From Burkholderiaceae bacterium (GTDB taxonomy: Bacteria > Pseudomonadota > Gammaproteobacteria > Burkholderiales > Burkholderiaceae_C): DNA of 64,000 nucleotides. The stretch spans positions 1 through 64,000 of the forward strand of contig JAUYTN010000018.1 of assembly GCA_030695205.1 (NCBI GenBank), in the 5' to 3' direction. The position numbers and the translations under genes were made by a program. Positions 47,673 to 57,025 of the stretch are shown here, piece by piece (position 1 is the first letter of the stretch; each line of letters starts with the position of its first letter). The notes below the pieces were generated by a model, which did not search any database, was not told where the DNA came from, and was given only the letters and a program-made list of their open reading frames with translations.

Positions 47673-47712
47673 CCAACTATTCAATAAATACAAGCGCTAA
47701 TCGGCTTTTTTA
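47665..47712 (+). repeat. AT-rich dispersed repeat spanning the end of the response regulator gene
   Basis: The plus strand reads AATAGCCAACTATTCAATAA then ATACAAGCGCTAATCGGCTT and T-runs. It shares ATAGCcAACTATT, AAGCGC and GGCTTTTTT with the family. Its first TAG is the stop codon of the regulator gene, and its right end encodes the last residues of the convergent 54-residue protein. Confidence 0.6.
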
Positions 47713-47861
47713 TTGGTTTTTTTATCCGATACAGCTCCTGGTGCATCGTCGTCCGTCTGGGGTGGCAGCTCGCCACGTTGGCGGCCAGAGAACATCGTCC
47801 ACCACACAATGAACACAAGAATGACCAGCGCACCCAGCGCCTCCAGCAACAAAAGGGCCAT
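47697..47861 (-). CDS. 54-residue single-pass membrane protein
   Basis: This short frame runs from ATG 47861 to TAG at 47697. Residues 2-23 are strongly hydrophobic (ALLLLEALGALVILVFIVWW), followed by a charged tail (GRQRGE, TDDD, SDKKTNKKAD). The layout, one N-terminal helix with a hydrophilic C-terminus, is that of many small inner-membrane proteins, and a similar small gene near mltA would fit other Burkholderiales, from memory. It is divergent from mltA and converges on the response regulator. No function can be given. Confidence 0.6.
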   Translation of the reverse strand: MALLLLEALGALVILVFIVWWTMFSGRQRGELPPQTDDDAPGAVSDKKTNKKAD

Positions 47862-47939
47862 GAGTTGAACCGTTCCAGTTTGATCGCGTCGCGGCCCCGC
47901 CCCGACTTTGCCGCCATTGTAAAAAAGCCTCCTCCGGGC

Positions 47940-49208
47940 ATGCGGCTCCTGCCCACCATGGCCTTGCTGGGGACACTGGCGGCGCTGTCTGCCTTGTCGG
48001 GCTGCACATCCACCCCCACCGCACCACCTGCACCGCCTCCAGCCGCATCACCTGCCGATACACCCGCCCCACCCGGCACCACGGCCCTGCCACCGACCTC
48101 GGCGCTGCCCTACCCGCCGATGGTCGATGGTTCGCCACCGCCGCCGCCCAGCGCCGAGCTGCTGGCCGAGCTGGCCGAGGACCGCCAGCGCCCCCTGCCC
48201 CCGGTGCGCCAGCACGGGCGCAGCCAGTGGGTGCCTGTGCCCTGGTCGGCGCTGCCGGGACTGCTTGACGACCCGCTGCACAGCGCCTGGAATGCATGGC
48301 TGCGCAGCTGCGAACGCCCTGGTCCTACCTGGGCAAGCACCTGCCGCGAGCTGCGGCCGCTGGCCCTGGGCACCCGCAACGAACAACTGCGCTGGATGGT
48401 GGCCACGCTGCAGCCCTACCGCATCCGAGCCGCCGACGGCAGCACGCCAGATGGCCTGCTGACCGGCTACTTCGAACCCATGATGGCGGCCAGCCGCACC
48501 CGCACCCCCACCCACACAGTGCCGCTGTATGCGCTGCCTGCGCGCTTGCCGCAGGGCCCCTGGTTCAGCCGCCAGGCCATGGAGACCGACCTGCAGGCGC
48601 TGGCCGCGCTGCAGGGGCGCGAAATCGCCTGGCTGGCCGACCCGATCGACGCGCTGATTCTGCAAATCCAGGGCTCAGGGCGACTCACCATCACCGAACC
48701 GGACGGCTCCGAGCGCAGCGTGCGCCTGGCCTTTGCCGGGCACAACGGCCACCGCTACCAGAGCGTGGGCCGCTGGCTGCTGGACCGCCGCGCCATCACC
48801 GATCCGTCCTGGCCCGCCATCAAGGCCTGGGCTGCAGCCAACCCCGAACGGCTCAACGACATGCTCTGGAGCAACCCGCGCACCGTGTTTTTCAGGGAAG
48901 AGCCGCTGCAGGGGCTGGATGCGCAGTTTGGCCCGCGCGGCGCGCAAAACGTACCCCTGACACCGGGCCGATCCATCGCGGTGGACCCGGGCAGCATTCC
49001 CTATGGCACGCCAGTGTGGCTGGCCACACCCGGCCCCACCGCCAAACTGCAGCAGCTGGTTCTGGCCCAGGACACCGGGGCCGCTATTGTGGGAGCGGTG
49101 CGCGCAGACTACTTTGCAGGCTGGGGGCCTGAAGCAGGCGCATTTGCCGGCGCCCTCAAACAACCCCTACAGCTGTGGGCCTTGTGGCCCCGCGCCCTGG
49201 CCCGCTGA
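47940..49208 (+). CDS. mltA: Membrane-bound lytic murein transglycosylase A
   Basis: MltA cleaves peptidoglycan glycan strands from the outer-membrane inner face. The 422-residue protein has a signal peptide with lipobox SALSGC (Cys about residue 22), a Pro-rich linker, then the MltA domain (LLTGYFEPMMAAS, LILQIQGSGRLTITEPDG, FAGHNGHRYQSVGRWLLDR) and the 3D domain with the aspartates in SIAVDPGSIPYGTPVWL, VLAQDTGAAIVGAVRADYF. Start at ATG 47940. Confidence 0.94.
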   Translation: MRLLPTMALLGTLAALSALSGCTSTPTAPPAPPPAASPADTPAPPGTTALPPTSALPYPPMVDGSPPPPPSAELLAELAEDRQRPLPPVRQHGRSQWVPVPWSALPGLLDDPLHSAWNAWLRSCERPGPTWASTCRELRPLALGTRNEQLRWMVATLQPYRIRAADGSTPDGLLTGYFEPMMAASRTRTPTHTVPLYALPARLPQGPWFSRQAMETDLQALAALQGREIAWLADPIDALILQIQGSGRLTITEPDGSERSVRLAFAGHNGHRYQSVGRWLLDRRAITDPSWPAIKAWAAANPERLNDMLWSNPRTVFFREEPLQGLDAQFGPRGAQNVPLTPGRSIAVDPGSIPYGTPVWLATPGPTAKLQQLVLAQDTGAAIVGAVRADYFAGWGPEAGAFAGALKQPLQLWALWPRALAR

Positions 49209-49254
49209 CGCCACCATCCACCGCCCACAGCTGCCACCGCTGGGCCCCAGCCGC

Positions 49255-52203
49255 TCAGCCCACCCCGCCCCGGCGCTGGTGCCACCAGGCCTCGAACGCG
49301 ACCGCATCCATGGGTCTGGCCACCAGCCAGCCCTGCACATACTGGCAGCCGTGGGCAGACAGAAATTCTCGCTGGGCGTCGTGTTCCACCCCCTCGGCCA
49401 CCACCGCCAGCCCCAGGGCGGCGGCCAGGGACAGGGTGGCCCGCACAATGGCGGCGTCCTCTTTGTCACCAGGCAGGCCACTGACGAAGGATCGGTCAAT
49501 TTTCAGCCGGTCCAGCGGCAATCGCTTGAGGTAGCTCAGGCTGGAGTAGCCGGTGCCAAAGTCGTCCAGCGCCAGCACCACCCCCAGATCAGCCAGCTCA
49601 CCCAGGCGCTCCACCAGCTCGGGCAGGCCTTGCATGAGTGCGGTTTCGGTGATCTCCAGCTCCAGCGCGGCCGGGTCCATGCCGGTGTCGCGCAGGGTCT
49701 GGCGCACCCGCTCCACAAAGCCCGGGCGTGCAAACTCCACCGCCGACACGTTCACCGCCATGTGCAGCCCGGTCAAACCGGCGGCTTGCCACTGGCCCCA
49801 CTGGCGGCAGGCACGGTGCAACACCCAGGCCCCGATGTCGTCGATTTGCCCGCTGTGCTCGGCCAGCGCGATGAAGCGGTCGGGCATCAGCAGGCCTTCG
49901 TCGGGGTGCTGCCAGCGCACCAGCGCCTCCACCCCCACCACCGCCCCGGTGTCTGCCCGCACCTGGGGCTGAAAATGCAGCAGCAACTCGTCGTCTGCGA
50001 GGGCGCGGCGCAGGCCCCTCTCCACCATCAGGCGCTGCGACATCGATTGGCCCATGGCCGGCTCGAACAGGCACCAGCCGTTGCGCCCGGCCGATTTGGC
50101 CTGGTACATCGCGATGTCGGCATGGCGCAGCAGGGTCTCGACGTCGGTGTCACCGCCGTCGTACCAGGCCAGCCCGACGCTGGCCGAAATCGCCACCTCG
50201 CGCCCCTGCACGGTGCAGGGCGCATCCAGGGCCTTGACCATTTTGGCGACCAGGGCCGCTGCGTCGTCGCGGCTGCGCAGGCGCGTCAGCAGCACCACAA
50301 ACTCGTCACCGCCCTGGCGGGCCAGCATGTCGTGGGCCCGCACGCAGCCCTGCAGTCGGCGCGCCACCGACTGCAGCAGCACGTCGCCCGCACTGTGGCC
50401 CTGACTGTCGTTGATGTCCTTGAAGTGGTCCAGGTCCACAAAGGCCACGGCCAACTGGTCGCCGTGGCGGCGGGCGCTGGCCAGCGCTTTTTCGGCCTCG
50501 CTGAGCCAGTGCAGGCGGTTGGCGAGGTGGGTCAGCGGGTCGAACATGGCCAGCTGGTGCAGGCCAGCGTTGCTCTGGGCCAGCTCGCGGGTGCGGGCCT
50601 CCACCAACTGTTCGGTGCGCCTGGCATGGCCGGAGAGCACCATCAGGAAAGCGCCCAGCATGGCCACCGCCAGCAGGCTGACGCTCAGGATGCCCCAGGC
50701 CACCCAGCCTCGGGCCGCCTGCTCAAACTGCGGGCCAGAGCGCACCTGCAGCAGCCAGGTGCGCTCGCCAAAGCTCACCGGCAATGAGCTGAAGTAGCGG
50801 GCACTGGCGGCATCGCCCCCCCCACAGCCCTGCGCTCCGCTCAGACGCTGGTTGCCCGTCGCTGCCCCTGGGTCCACCAGGCACCAGTCCAGGTGGTGAC
50901 GCCCCCGATCGCCCAATGCGGCCTGCATCACATCGTCCATCCGAAACACGGCCGACACCACGCCCAGCGGAGGGACATTGGGCCGAGCGGTGCGGTCCAT
51001 GTCGGGTGCAAAGGCGGCCTGGTACATGACCACACCGCGCTGTTCACCGCTTTCCTGCACCAACCGAATGCCCTCGGTCACCTGGGGCAAACCAGTGGCC
51101 ACGGTCGCTCGCACCGCCCGGGCGGTGGCGGGCAGCACCTGCACGTCCAGCCCCAGCACCTGGCGGTTGCTCTCCATGGGCTGGACGAACACAATGGGCA
51201 GGTAGGTATCGGCAGGCAGCGCACGAAACAGGGCTCCCGAGACATCACGCCCTTGAATTTCGTAGCGCTGTCCCATGTCGGTGCTGATGCGGCGCTCAAA
51301 TTCATCTCGCCCATCGGCGGTGACCAGGGGACTCCAGCCAATGTTCTGCGTGCCCTGGTAGCGCCGCAGCCACAGCGAGGTGGCCAGGTCAAACTCGGCG
51401 GCACTGCGGCTGGGGGTCAGCTCCATGAGTCGGGTCACCGACAGCACCGCATCGGTCTGGGCATGCAACCGGCGCTGAAGCCGTTCGGTCAATGCCCCAG
51501 CCTCCTGGTGAAAGCGCTGCGACAGGCTGAGCTGCTCGCTGGACTGCACCTGCACAAAGGCCACCATGACCACCGCCAGCGCCGCCAGCATGGGCAGCGC
51601 CACGGTGCGCCAGCGGTGGCGCCACATGTCGGCGGGCTGGCCCAGGGCCACCAGTACCAGCGGGGTCAGCAGCAGGGCACCCATCACATCGCCTTGCCAC
51701 CACGTCAGCAGGCTCCACAGCAACTCGTGCTCGGCCAACAGCCCAGACAGGCCCAGCAGCGGCACCGACACGCCCGCATTGAGCACATGCCCCAGCGGCA
51801 CCAGCACCAGCAACAGGACCAGAATCCGGCGGGGGTTGTCAAAAGCCTCGGGGTAACCCAGCCAGCGCCGCGCCGCCCATGCGGTGGCCCAGGCCTGCAG
51901 GGCTGCGGCCACGGGGCTCACCCACAGGGTCAAGGGCCAGTTGCCCGCCGGCACGGACTGGCCAATGGCCACCACCTGCACCACCAGCGCACCCAGCCAC
52001 ACCCCTGGCAGCGCCCAGCGCCCCCACACCAGCGCCGCACCCAGCGCGACACCAGCAGGCAAAAACACCAGCGACACATAGTGCGGTGCCACCGTGATGC
52101 GCAGAGACAACCAGCCGGTGAAGGCATAGGCCAGTGCCACCGCCACACTCAAGAGCAGGCGGCGGGCAAACAGGGGCATGGTTTGCCACAGGGAAGGGGG
52201 CAT
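49255..52203 (-). CDS. Cyclic-di-GMP enzyme, MASE1-CHASE-GGDEF-EAL
   Basis: The 982-residue protein can both make and break c-di-GMP. Order: MASE1-like membrane sensor (about residues 1-205, eight or so helices), CHASE periplasmic domain (about 250-470), one more membrane helix near 510-530, GGDEF (about 555-710) and EAL (about 725-970). The GGDEF motif in RQGGDEFVVL is intact, with an inhibitory I-site RAHD five residues upstream. The EAL motif in GVEALVRWQHP is intact, as are VNVSAVEF, ELEITET and DDFGTGYSS. So both activities are plausible. ATG 52203 is used. Confidence 0.92.
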   Translation of the reverse strand: MPPSLWQTMPLFARRLLLSVAVALAYAFTGWLSLRITVAPHYVSLVFLPAGVALGAALVWGRWALPGVWLGALVVQVVAIGQSVPAGNWPLTLWVSPVAAALQAWATAWAARRWLGYPEAFDNPRRILVLLLVLVPLGHVLNAGVSVPLLGLSGLLAEHELLWSLLTWWQGDVMGALLLTPLVLVALGQPADMWRHRWRTVALPMLAALAVVMVAFVQVQSSEQLSLSQRFHQEAGALTERLQRRLHAQTDAVLSVTRLMELTPSRSAAEFDLATSLWLRRYQGTQNIGWSPLVTADGRDEFERRISTDMGQRYEIQGRDVSGALFRALPADTYLPIVFVQPMESNRQVLGLDVQVLPATARAVRATVATGLPQVTEGIRLVQESGEQRGVVMYQAAFAPDMDRTARPNVPPLGVVSAVFRMDDVMQAALGDRGRHHLDWCLVDPGAATGNQRLSGAQGCGGGDAASARYFSSLPVSFGERTWLLQVRSGPQFEQAARGWVAWGILSVSLLAVAMLGAFLMVLSGHARRTEQLVEARTRELAQSNAGLHQLAMFDPLTHLANRLHWLSEAEKALASARRHGDQLAVAFVDLDHFKDINDSQGHSAGDVLLQSVARRLQGCVRAHDMLARQGGDEFVVLLTRLRSRDDAAALVAKMVKALDAPCTVQGREVAISASVGLAWYDGGDTDVETLLRHADIAMYQAKSAGRNGWCLFEPAMGQSMSQRLMVERGLRRALADDELLLHFQPQVRADTGAVVGVEALVRWQHPDEGLLMPDRFIALAEHSGQIDDIGAWVLHRACRQWGQWQAAGLTGLHMAVNVSAVEFARPGFVERVRQTLRDTGMDPAALELEITETALMQGLPELVERLGELADLGVVLALDDFGTGYSSLSYLKRLPLDRLKIDRSFVSGLPGDKEDAAIVRATLSLAAALGLAVVAEGVEHDAQREFLSAHGCQYVQGWLVARPMDAVAFEAWWHQRRGGVG

Positions 52204-52312
52204 CGGGGGTGACGACAAAGGATGGTGCCGATGGTGGGACGGTGTGTGTTGCTCGGGGTAACGGGTGGGGTGACCTTGGGGTGGTGGCGGTGTGCCAGCG
52301 GCTGGCCCATGT

Positions 52313-52834
52313 TCACTTTAACGCCGAGCCTGACGCCAGGCCGACATCCGACACACGGGCGGGCTGCAAATGCCCCAGCGGCAGCAAGCCCGCCGCCTTG
52401 ACCTCGCCCAGCGAAAAGCTGGTCTGCAGGTCTTTGACATTGGGCAGGTTGATGAGGCTGTTGAGCGCAAAGCGCGAAAAGCTGTCCAGATCGGGAGCCA
52501 CCACCTGCAGCTCAAAGGTGCCGTTGCCACTGATGTAGTGACAGGAGATGACCTCGGGCAGCTTGCGAATGGCCTCTTCCAGCACCCGGGTGGCGTCCCC
52601 GGTGTTGCGCTCGGCATCGACGCGCACAAACGCCAGCACACCCAGCCCCACCTTGCGCCGGTCCAGCTCGGCCCGGTAGCCCAGGATGTAGCCCCCGTCC
52701 TCCAGCGCCCGCACCCGCCGCCAGCACGGCGCGGCCGACAGGCCCACCCGGGACGCGAGCTCGGCATTGGTCAACCGCCCTTCGCGCTGCAGCTCTTGCA
52801 AAATGGCCAGGTCAAACTTATCGAGGGTGTCCAT
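52313..52834 (-). CDS. Lrp/AsnC-family transcriptional regulator
   Basis: The 173-residue regulator has the N-terminal helix-turn-helix (LDKFDLAILQELQREGRLT, LASRVGLSAAPCWRRVRALE) and the C-terminal RAM ligand domain (FVRVDAERNT, GNGTFELQVVAPDLDSFSRF). It is divergent from the indolepyruvate oxidoreductase gene across a 267-base region with strong inverted repeats. Related regulators respond to amino acids, so control of that oxidoreductase by an aromatic or branched-chain amino acid is a reasonable inference. Confidence 0.93.
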   Translation of the reverse strand: MDTLDKFDLAILQELQREGRLTNAELASRVGLSAAPCWRRVRALEDGGYILGYRAELDRRKVGLGVLAFVRVDAERNTGDATRVLEEAIRKLPEVISCHYISGNGTFELQVVAPDLDSFSRFALNSLINLPNVKDLQTSFSLGEVKAAGLLPLGHLQPARVSDVGLASGSALK

Positions 52835-52858
52835 ACAAGCCTTGGGTGCCACACAGCC

Positions 52859-52882
52859 ATGTGGGCGCCGATTCGCCCACAT
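52859..52882. promoter_or_regulatory. Inverted repeat ATGTGGGCG-N6-CGCCCACAT
   Basis: Perfect 9-bp arms with a 6-base centre (CCGATT), lying 25 bases before the Lrp start. The right arm overlaps the left arm of the next, longer palindrome by four bases, so the two cannot both be fully extruded or bound in the same way. Confidence 0.55.
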
Positions 52883-52907
52883 TGGCGCAAGATTCTTGCG
52901 CCAATGT
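52879..52907. promoter_or_regulatory. Perfect 29-bp inverted repeat between the lrp and oxidoreductase genes
   Basis: Arms ACATTGGCGCAAGA and TCTTGCGCCAATGT, 14 bases each, surround a single T. It lies 45 bases before the Lrp ATG and about 195 before the oxidoreductase ATG. An autoregulatory Lrp-family operator is the simplest reading. There is no T-run, so a terminator is unlikely. Confidence 0.65.
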
Positions 52908-53101
52908 CCATTATGGAGGCACGAAAAGCAAACACCTGTCCGGCCATCGCCCCTACACTTTTGCGTTCGCGCCACACCCCGGCGCGCCACCCGCCCCGCC
53001 ACCCCCGGGGCACGTTCCGGCAGATCGGCCACCCCGGCCTGCCCCACCCAGCGAGACACCTGCCGCCCACCCCTGCGAGCAGCCCCACCAGGAGACACCC
53101 C

Positions 53102-56100
53102 ATGAATGCACCTTTCTCTCGCGAGATGCCCGAACACATCCGCCAGGCCCTCGAAACCGTCACGCTGGACGACAAATACAGCCTGGACCACGGCCGGGCG
53201 TTCATGAGTGGGGTGCAAGCCCTGGTCAAGCTGCCCATGTTGCAGCGCCAGCGCGACGCGCTGCTGGGCAAAAACACCGCCGGCTTCATCAGCGGCTACC
53301 GGGGCTCGCCACTGGGCGGGTACGACCAGGCGCTGCAAAAGGCCGCGCCGCACCTCAAGGCCCAGAACATCGTGTTTCAGCCGGGTGTGAACGAAGAGCT
53401 GGCCGCCACCGCCCTGTGGGGCACGCAACAACTGGGCTTTGCCCCGCCCGGCACCAACAGGTTTGACGGTGTGTTTGGCATCTGGTACGGCAAAGGGCCA
53501 GGCGTGGACCGCTGCAGCGATGTGTTCAAGCACGCCAACATGGCGGGCACCACCCCCTGGGGGGGCGTGATTGCGGTGGCGGGTGACGACCACATCAGCA
53601 AAAGCTCGACCGCCGCGCACCAGAGCGACCACATCTTCAAGGCCTGCGGGTTGCCGGTATTCTTCCCGGCCAACGTGCAGGAGATTCTGGACCTGGGGCT
53701 GCATGCCTTTGCCATGAGCCGCTTCTCGGGCGTGTGGGCGGGCATGAAGACCATCCAGGAAATTGTCGAGTCCAGCGCCACTGCCCTGATCGACCCCGAG
53801 CGGGTACAAATTGTCTTGCCCGACTTCCCCATGCCCACGGGCGGCCTGCACATTCGCTGGCCCGACCACGCCCTGGACCAGGAGGCGCGGCTGTTCGACC
53901 ACAAGTGGTACGCCGCACTGGCCTACATCCGCGCCAACCGGCTCAACCACAACGTGATTGAAGGGCCGAATGACCGCTTTGGCGTGATTGCCAGCGGCAA
54001 GGCCTACAACGACACCCGCCAGGCGCTGCAAGACCTGGGGCTGGACGATGCCACCTGCCGCCGCATCGGTCTGCGCCTGCACAAGGTGGCGGTAGTGTGG
54101 CCCCTGGAGGCGCAAACCACCCGCGAATTTGCCACCGGCCTGCGCGAAATCCTGGTGGTGGAGGAAAAACGCCAGGTCATCGAGTACCAGCTGAAAGAAG
54201 AGCTGTACAACTGGCGTGCCGATGTGCGGCCCAACGTCCTGGGCAAATTTGACGAAGGCCCCGGCGACTTCTCAGGCGGCGAATGGAGCATGCCCAACCC
54301 CAGCGCCCACACCCTGCTGCGCGCCAACGCGGACCTGAACCCCGCCATCATTGCCAGCGCCCTGGCCAAGCGCCTGACCAAGCTGGGTGTGCCCGACGAC
54401 ATCGCTGCCCGCATGCACGCCCACCTGGCGCTGCTGGACGCCAAAGAGCAGTCCATGGCGGCGCTGACCCTAAGCAGCACCGCCGAGCGCCAACCGTGGT
54501 TTTGCTCGGGCTGCCCGCACAACACCAGCACCAAAGTGCCCGAGGGCTCGCGGGCCATGGCCGGCATTGGCTGCCACTTCATGACCATCTGGATGGACCG
54601 CGCCACCGTGGGCTTTACCCAGATGGGCGGCGAAGGCGTGCCGTGGGTGGGCCAGCAGCCCTTCAGTACGGACCAGCACATGTTTGCCAACCTGGGCGAC
54701 GGCACCTATTTCCACAGCGGGCTGCTGGCGGTGCGCCAGAGCATCGCGGCCGGGGTGAACATCACCTACAAGATTCTGTACAACGACGCCGTGGCCATGA
54801 CCGGTGGCCAGCAGGTGGGCGAGCGGCCCGAGGGCCACAGCGTGGTGCAGATCGCCAACAGCATGCGGGCCGAGGGTGCCCAGAAAATCACCATCGTCAC
54901 CGACGAGCCTGGAAAATACGCCAGCGTGACGGGCCTGCCCAGTGGCATTGCCATCCACCACCGCGACGAGCTGGACCGCATCCAGCGCGAGTTCCGCGAG
55001 ATCAAAGGCACCACGGTCATCATTTACGACCAGACCTGCGCCACCGAAAAGCGCCGCCGCCGCAAGCGCGGCACCATGGCCGCACCCACCACCACCGTGG
55101 TCATCAACGAACTGGTGTGCGAAGGCTGCGGCGACTGCGGGGTGCAGAGCAACTGCCTGTCCATCGAGCCGCTGGAGACCGAGTTCGGCCGCAAGCGCAC
55201 CATCAACCAGAGCAGCTGCAACAAAGACCTGAGCTGCGTCAAGGGTTTCTGCCCCAGCTTTGTGACGGTGGAGGGTGGCCAGTTGCGCAAGAAAAACAAG
55301 GCCAGCGGTGCCCCTGCGCCCCAGGCCAACTTGCCCGAGCCCGTGCCCACCCCGCTGACCCACGTGTGCGGCATGGTGGTGGCGGGTGTGGGGGGCACGG
55401 GCGTCATCACCATCGGGCAGTTGTTGGGCATGGCGGCCCACATGGAGGGCAAGGGCATCGTCACCCAGGACGCGGCCGGGCTGGCCCAAAAGGGCGGTGC
55501 CACCTGGAGCCATGTGCTGATTGGCCCCGACCAGGCCAGCATCTGCACCACACGGGTGGGCATGGCCGCTGCCGACGTCATTCTGGGCTGCGACCCTTTG
55601 GTGGCCGCCAGCAAGGACAGCCTGCAGCGCATGCAGCCAGGCCGCACCCGCGTGGCACTGAACAGCAGCAGCACGCCCACGGCGGCCTTTGTCACCAACG
55701 GTGAGTGGCAAAACCCCTCCGAGGCCTGCGTGGACAGCATTGCCCAGTGCCTGGCCGAGGGCGACCTGGGCGTGTTCAACGCCGAGGCCATGGCCAGCAC
55801 GCTGATGGGCGACACGCTCTACATCAACCCCATGCTGCTGGGCTACGCCTGGCAAAAGGGGTGGGTGCCGCTGCGCCTGGCGTCGCTGATGCGGGCCATC
55901 GAACTCAATGCGGTACAGGTCGAAGCCAACAAAACCGCCTTTGCCTGGGGCCGACAGGCGGCGCACGACTGGGCCTCGGTGCAGCGCCTGCTGACACCCG
56001 TGCAAACCATCACCCTGCACAAGCGCGAAACCGTGGAGCAACTGGTGGCACGCCGGGTGGAGTTTCTGACGGCTTACCAAAACGCCGACTACGCCGAGCG

Positions 56101-56707
56101 CTACCGCCAGCAGGTAGCCCGCGTGCAAGCGGCCGAATCGGCGCTGGGCACAACCCGCCTGAGCGAGGCCGTGGCGCACAACCTGTTCAAACTCATGGCC
56201 TACAAGGACGAGTACGAGGTGGCACGGCTGCACACCGACGCCGCCTTCGAGCGCAAGCTGGCCGAGCTGTTCGAAGGCCCAGTCACCCTCAGGCACCACC
56301 TGGCTCCGCCGCTGCTGGCCCGCACCAACAACAAAGGCGAGCTGCTCAAGCGTCCGTTTGGCCCGGCCGTGCGCACCGCCATGCGCTGGCTCGCCCCACT
56401 CAAGGTGCTGCGTGGTACCGCCCTGGACCCCTTTGGCCGCACCGAAGAGCGCCGCACCGAGCGCCAGCTGGTGGCCGACTACACCGACACCCTGGCACAA
56501 CTCGTGGCTGGCCTGACTGCGAACAACCAGGCGCTGGCGCTGGAACTGGCCAACCTGCCCCAAGGCATCAAGGGGTTTGGCCATGTGAAGGCGCGCAACG
56601 TGCTGGCCACCCGCTCACGCTGGCAGGCCCTGTTGGCCCAATGGGCACAACAGACACCCGCAGCCCTCGATACCCGAACCCAAAATTTAATCACAATAAA
56701 TAGCTAA
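53102..56707 (+). CDS. Indolepyruvate:ferredoxin oxidoreductase, fused alpha-beta form
   Basis: This enzyme decarboxylates indolepyruvate and other aryl- or 2-oxo-acids to acyl-CoA and reduces ferredoxin. The 1201-residue protein joins an IorA-like part and an IorB-like part. It has the pyrimidine-domain ISGYRGSPLGGYDQ (near residue 60), TPP-binding GDGTYFHSG (about 533), a ferredoxin-like Cys cluster CEGCGDCGVQSNC (about 672) and the oxidoreductase gamma domain AGVGGTGVITIGQL (about 757). A C-terminal DUF6537-like region ends it. An AGGAG ribosome site precedes ATG 53102. The TAA stop lies in an AT-rich dispersed repeat. It is divergent from the Lrp gene, its likely regulator. Confidence 0.93.
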   Translation: MNAPFSREMPEHIRQALETVTLDDKYSLDHGRAFMSGVQALVKLPMLQRQRDALLGKNTAGFISGYRGSPLGGYDQALQKAAPHLKAQNIVFQPGVNEELAATALWGTQQLGFAPPGTNRFDGVFGIWYGKGPGVDRCSDVFKHANMAGTTPWGGVIAVAGDDHISKSSTAAHQSDHIFKACGLPVFFPANVQEILDLGLHAFAMSRFSGVWAGMKTIQEIVESSATALIDPERVQIVLPDFPMPTGGLHIRWPDHALDQEARLFDHKWYAALAYIRANRLNHNVIEGPNDRFGVIASGKAYNDTRQALQDLGLDDATCRRIGLRLHKVAVVWPLEAQTTREFATGLREILVVEEKRQVIEYQLKEELYNWRADVRPNVLGKFDEGPGDFSGGEWSMPNPSAHTLLRANADLNPAIIASALAKRLTKLGVPDDIAARMHAHLALLDAKEQSMAALTLSSTAERQPWFCSGCPHNTSTKVPEGSRAMAGIGCHFMTIWMDRATVGFTQMGGEGVPWVGQQPFSTDQHMFANLGDGTYFHSGLLAVRQSIAAGVNITYKILYNDAVAMTGGQQVGERPEGHSVVQIANSMRAEGAQKITIVTDEPGKYASVTGLPSGIAIHHRDELDRIQREFREIKGTTVIIYDQTCATEKRRRRKRGTMAAPTTTVVINELVCEGCGDCGVQSNCLSIEPLETEFGRKRTINQSSCNKDLSCVKGFCPSFVTVEGGQLRKKNKASGAPAPQANLPEPVPTPLTHVCGMVVAGVGGTGVITIGQLLGMAAHMEGKGIVTQDAAGLAQKGGATWSHVLIGPDQASICTTRVGMAAADVILGCDPLVAASKDSLQRMQPGRTRVALNSSSTPTAAFVTNGEWQNPSEACVDSIAQCLAEGDLGVFNAEAMASTLMGDTLYINPMLLGYAWQKGWVPLRLASLMRAIELNAVQVEANKTAFAWGRQAAHDWASVQRLLTPVQTITLHKRETVEQLVARRVEFLTAYQNADYAERYRQQVARVQAAESALGTTRLSEAVAHNLFKLMAYKDEYEVARLHTDAAFERKLAELFEGPVTLRHHLAPPLLARTNNKGELLKRPFGPAVRTAMRWLAPLKVLRGTALDPFGRTEERRTERQLVADYTDTLAQLVAGLTANNQALALELANLPQGIKGFGHVKARNVLATRSRWQALLAQWAQQTPAALDTRTQNLITINS

Positions 56708-56745
56708 CTATTTATATCTGAAAAGCGAAAAAAGCACTTTTTTCT
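56696..56745 (+). repeat. AT-rich dispersed repeat at the end of the oxidoreductase gene
   Basis: The plus strand reads TAAATAGCTAACTATTTATA then TCTGAAAAGCGAAAAAAGCA and CTTTTTTC. It is one of the best copies. GCTAA supplies the TAA stop at 56705-56707. GAAAAAAG-CA-CTTTTTTC forms a perfect AT-rich palindrome and might act as a weak terminator. Confidence 0.65.
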
Positions 56746-56757
56746 TAAAATTTTGCA

Positions 56758-56913
56758 ATGACCCTGCCCGGCTTGCGCTTGCTGGTGGTGTTCGATGCCC
56801 TCCACACCATCGGCAGCGCCACCCGGGCCGCCGACGCGCTGGGCCACCACAACCTGGGCAACCAGTGGCTGAGGCGCACGGTGCGGGAACTGCTGGCCAC
56901 CCCTGGCATCTGA
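56758..56913 (+). pseudogene. Deleted LysR-type regulator remnant (51 codons)
   Basis: ATG 56758 opens a frame whose first part, LRLLVVFDALHTIGSATRAA, is a typical LysR N-terminal helix-turn-helix start. It is joined directly to NLGNQWLRRTVRELL, which resembles the last helix of the same family. The roughly 250 residues that would form the rest of the HTH and the effector domain are missing. Frame and stop (TGA) are kept. It looks like the product of a large internal deletion and should not be functional. It fills most of the gap between the oxidoreductase gene and yajC. Confidence 0.6.
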
Positions 56914-57025
56914 CGCACCAGCCGACACGGCCTGCGCGCCCTCGCTGCACCCCACGGCACTTACAATGCCTGGTTTTTACACAGCCTGCCACCCGTGGCA
57001 GCTATCGAGTCAACTGGAGTTTTCT

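Noticed and set aside
54470..56584. 704-codon frame antisense to the indolepyruvate oxidoreductase gene
   Set aside because: It is a GC-rich shadow frame with His/Gly/Val-rich low-complexity translation and no family motif; the sense strand has full motifs.
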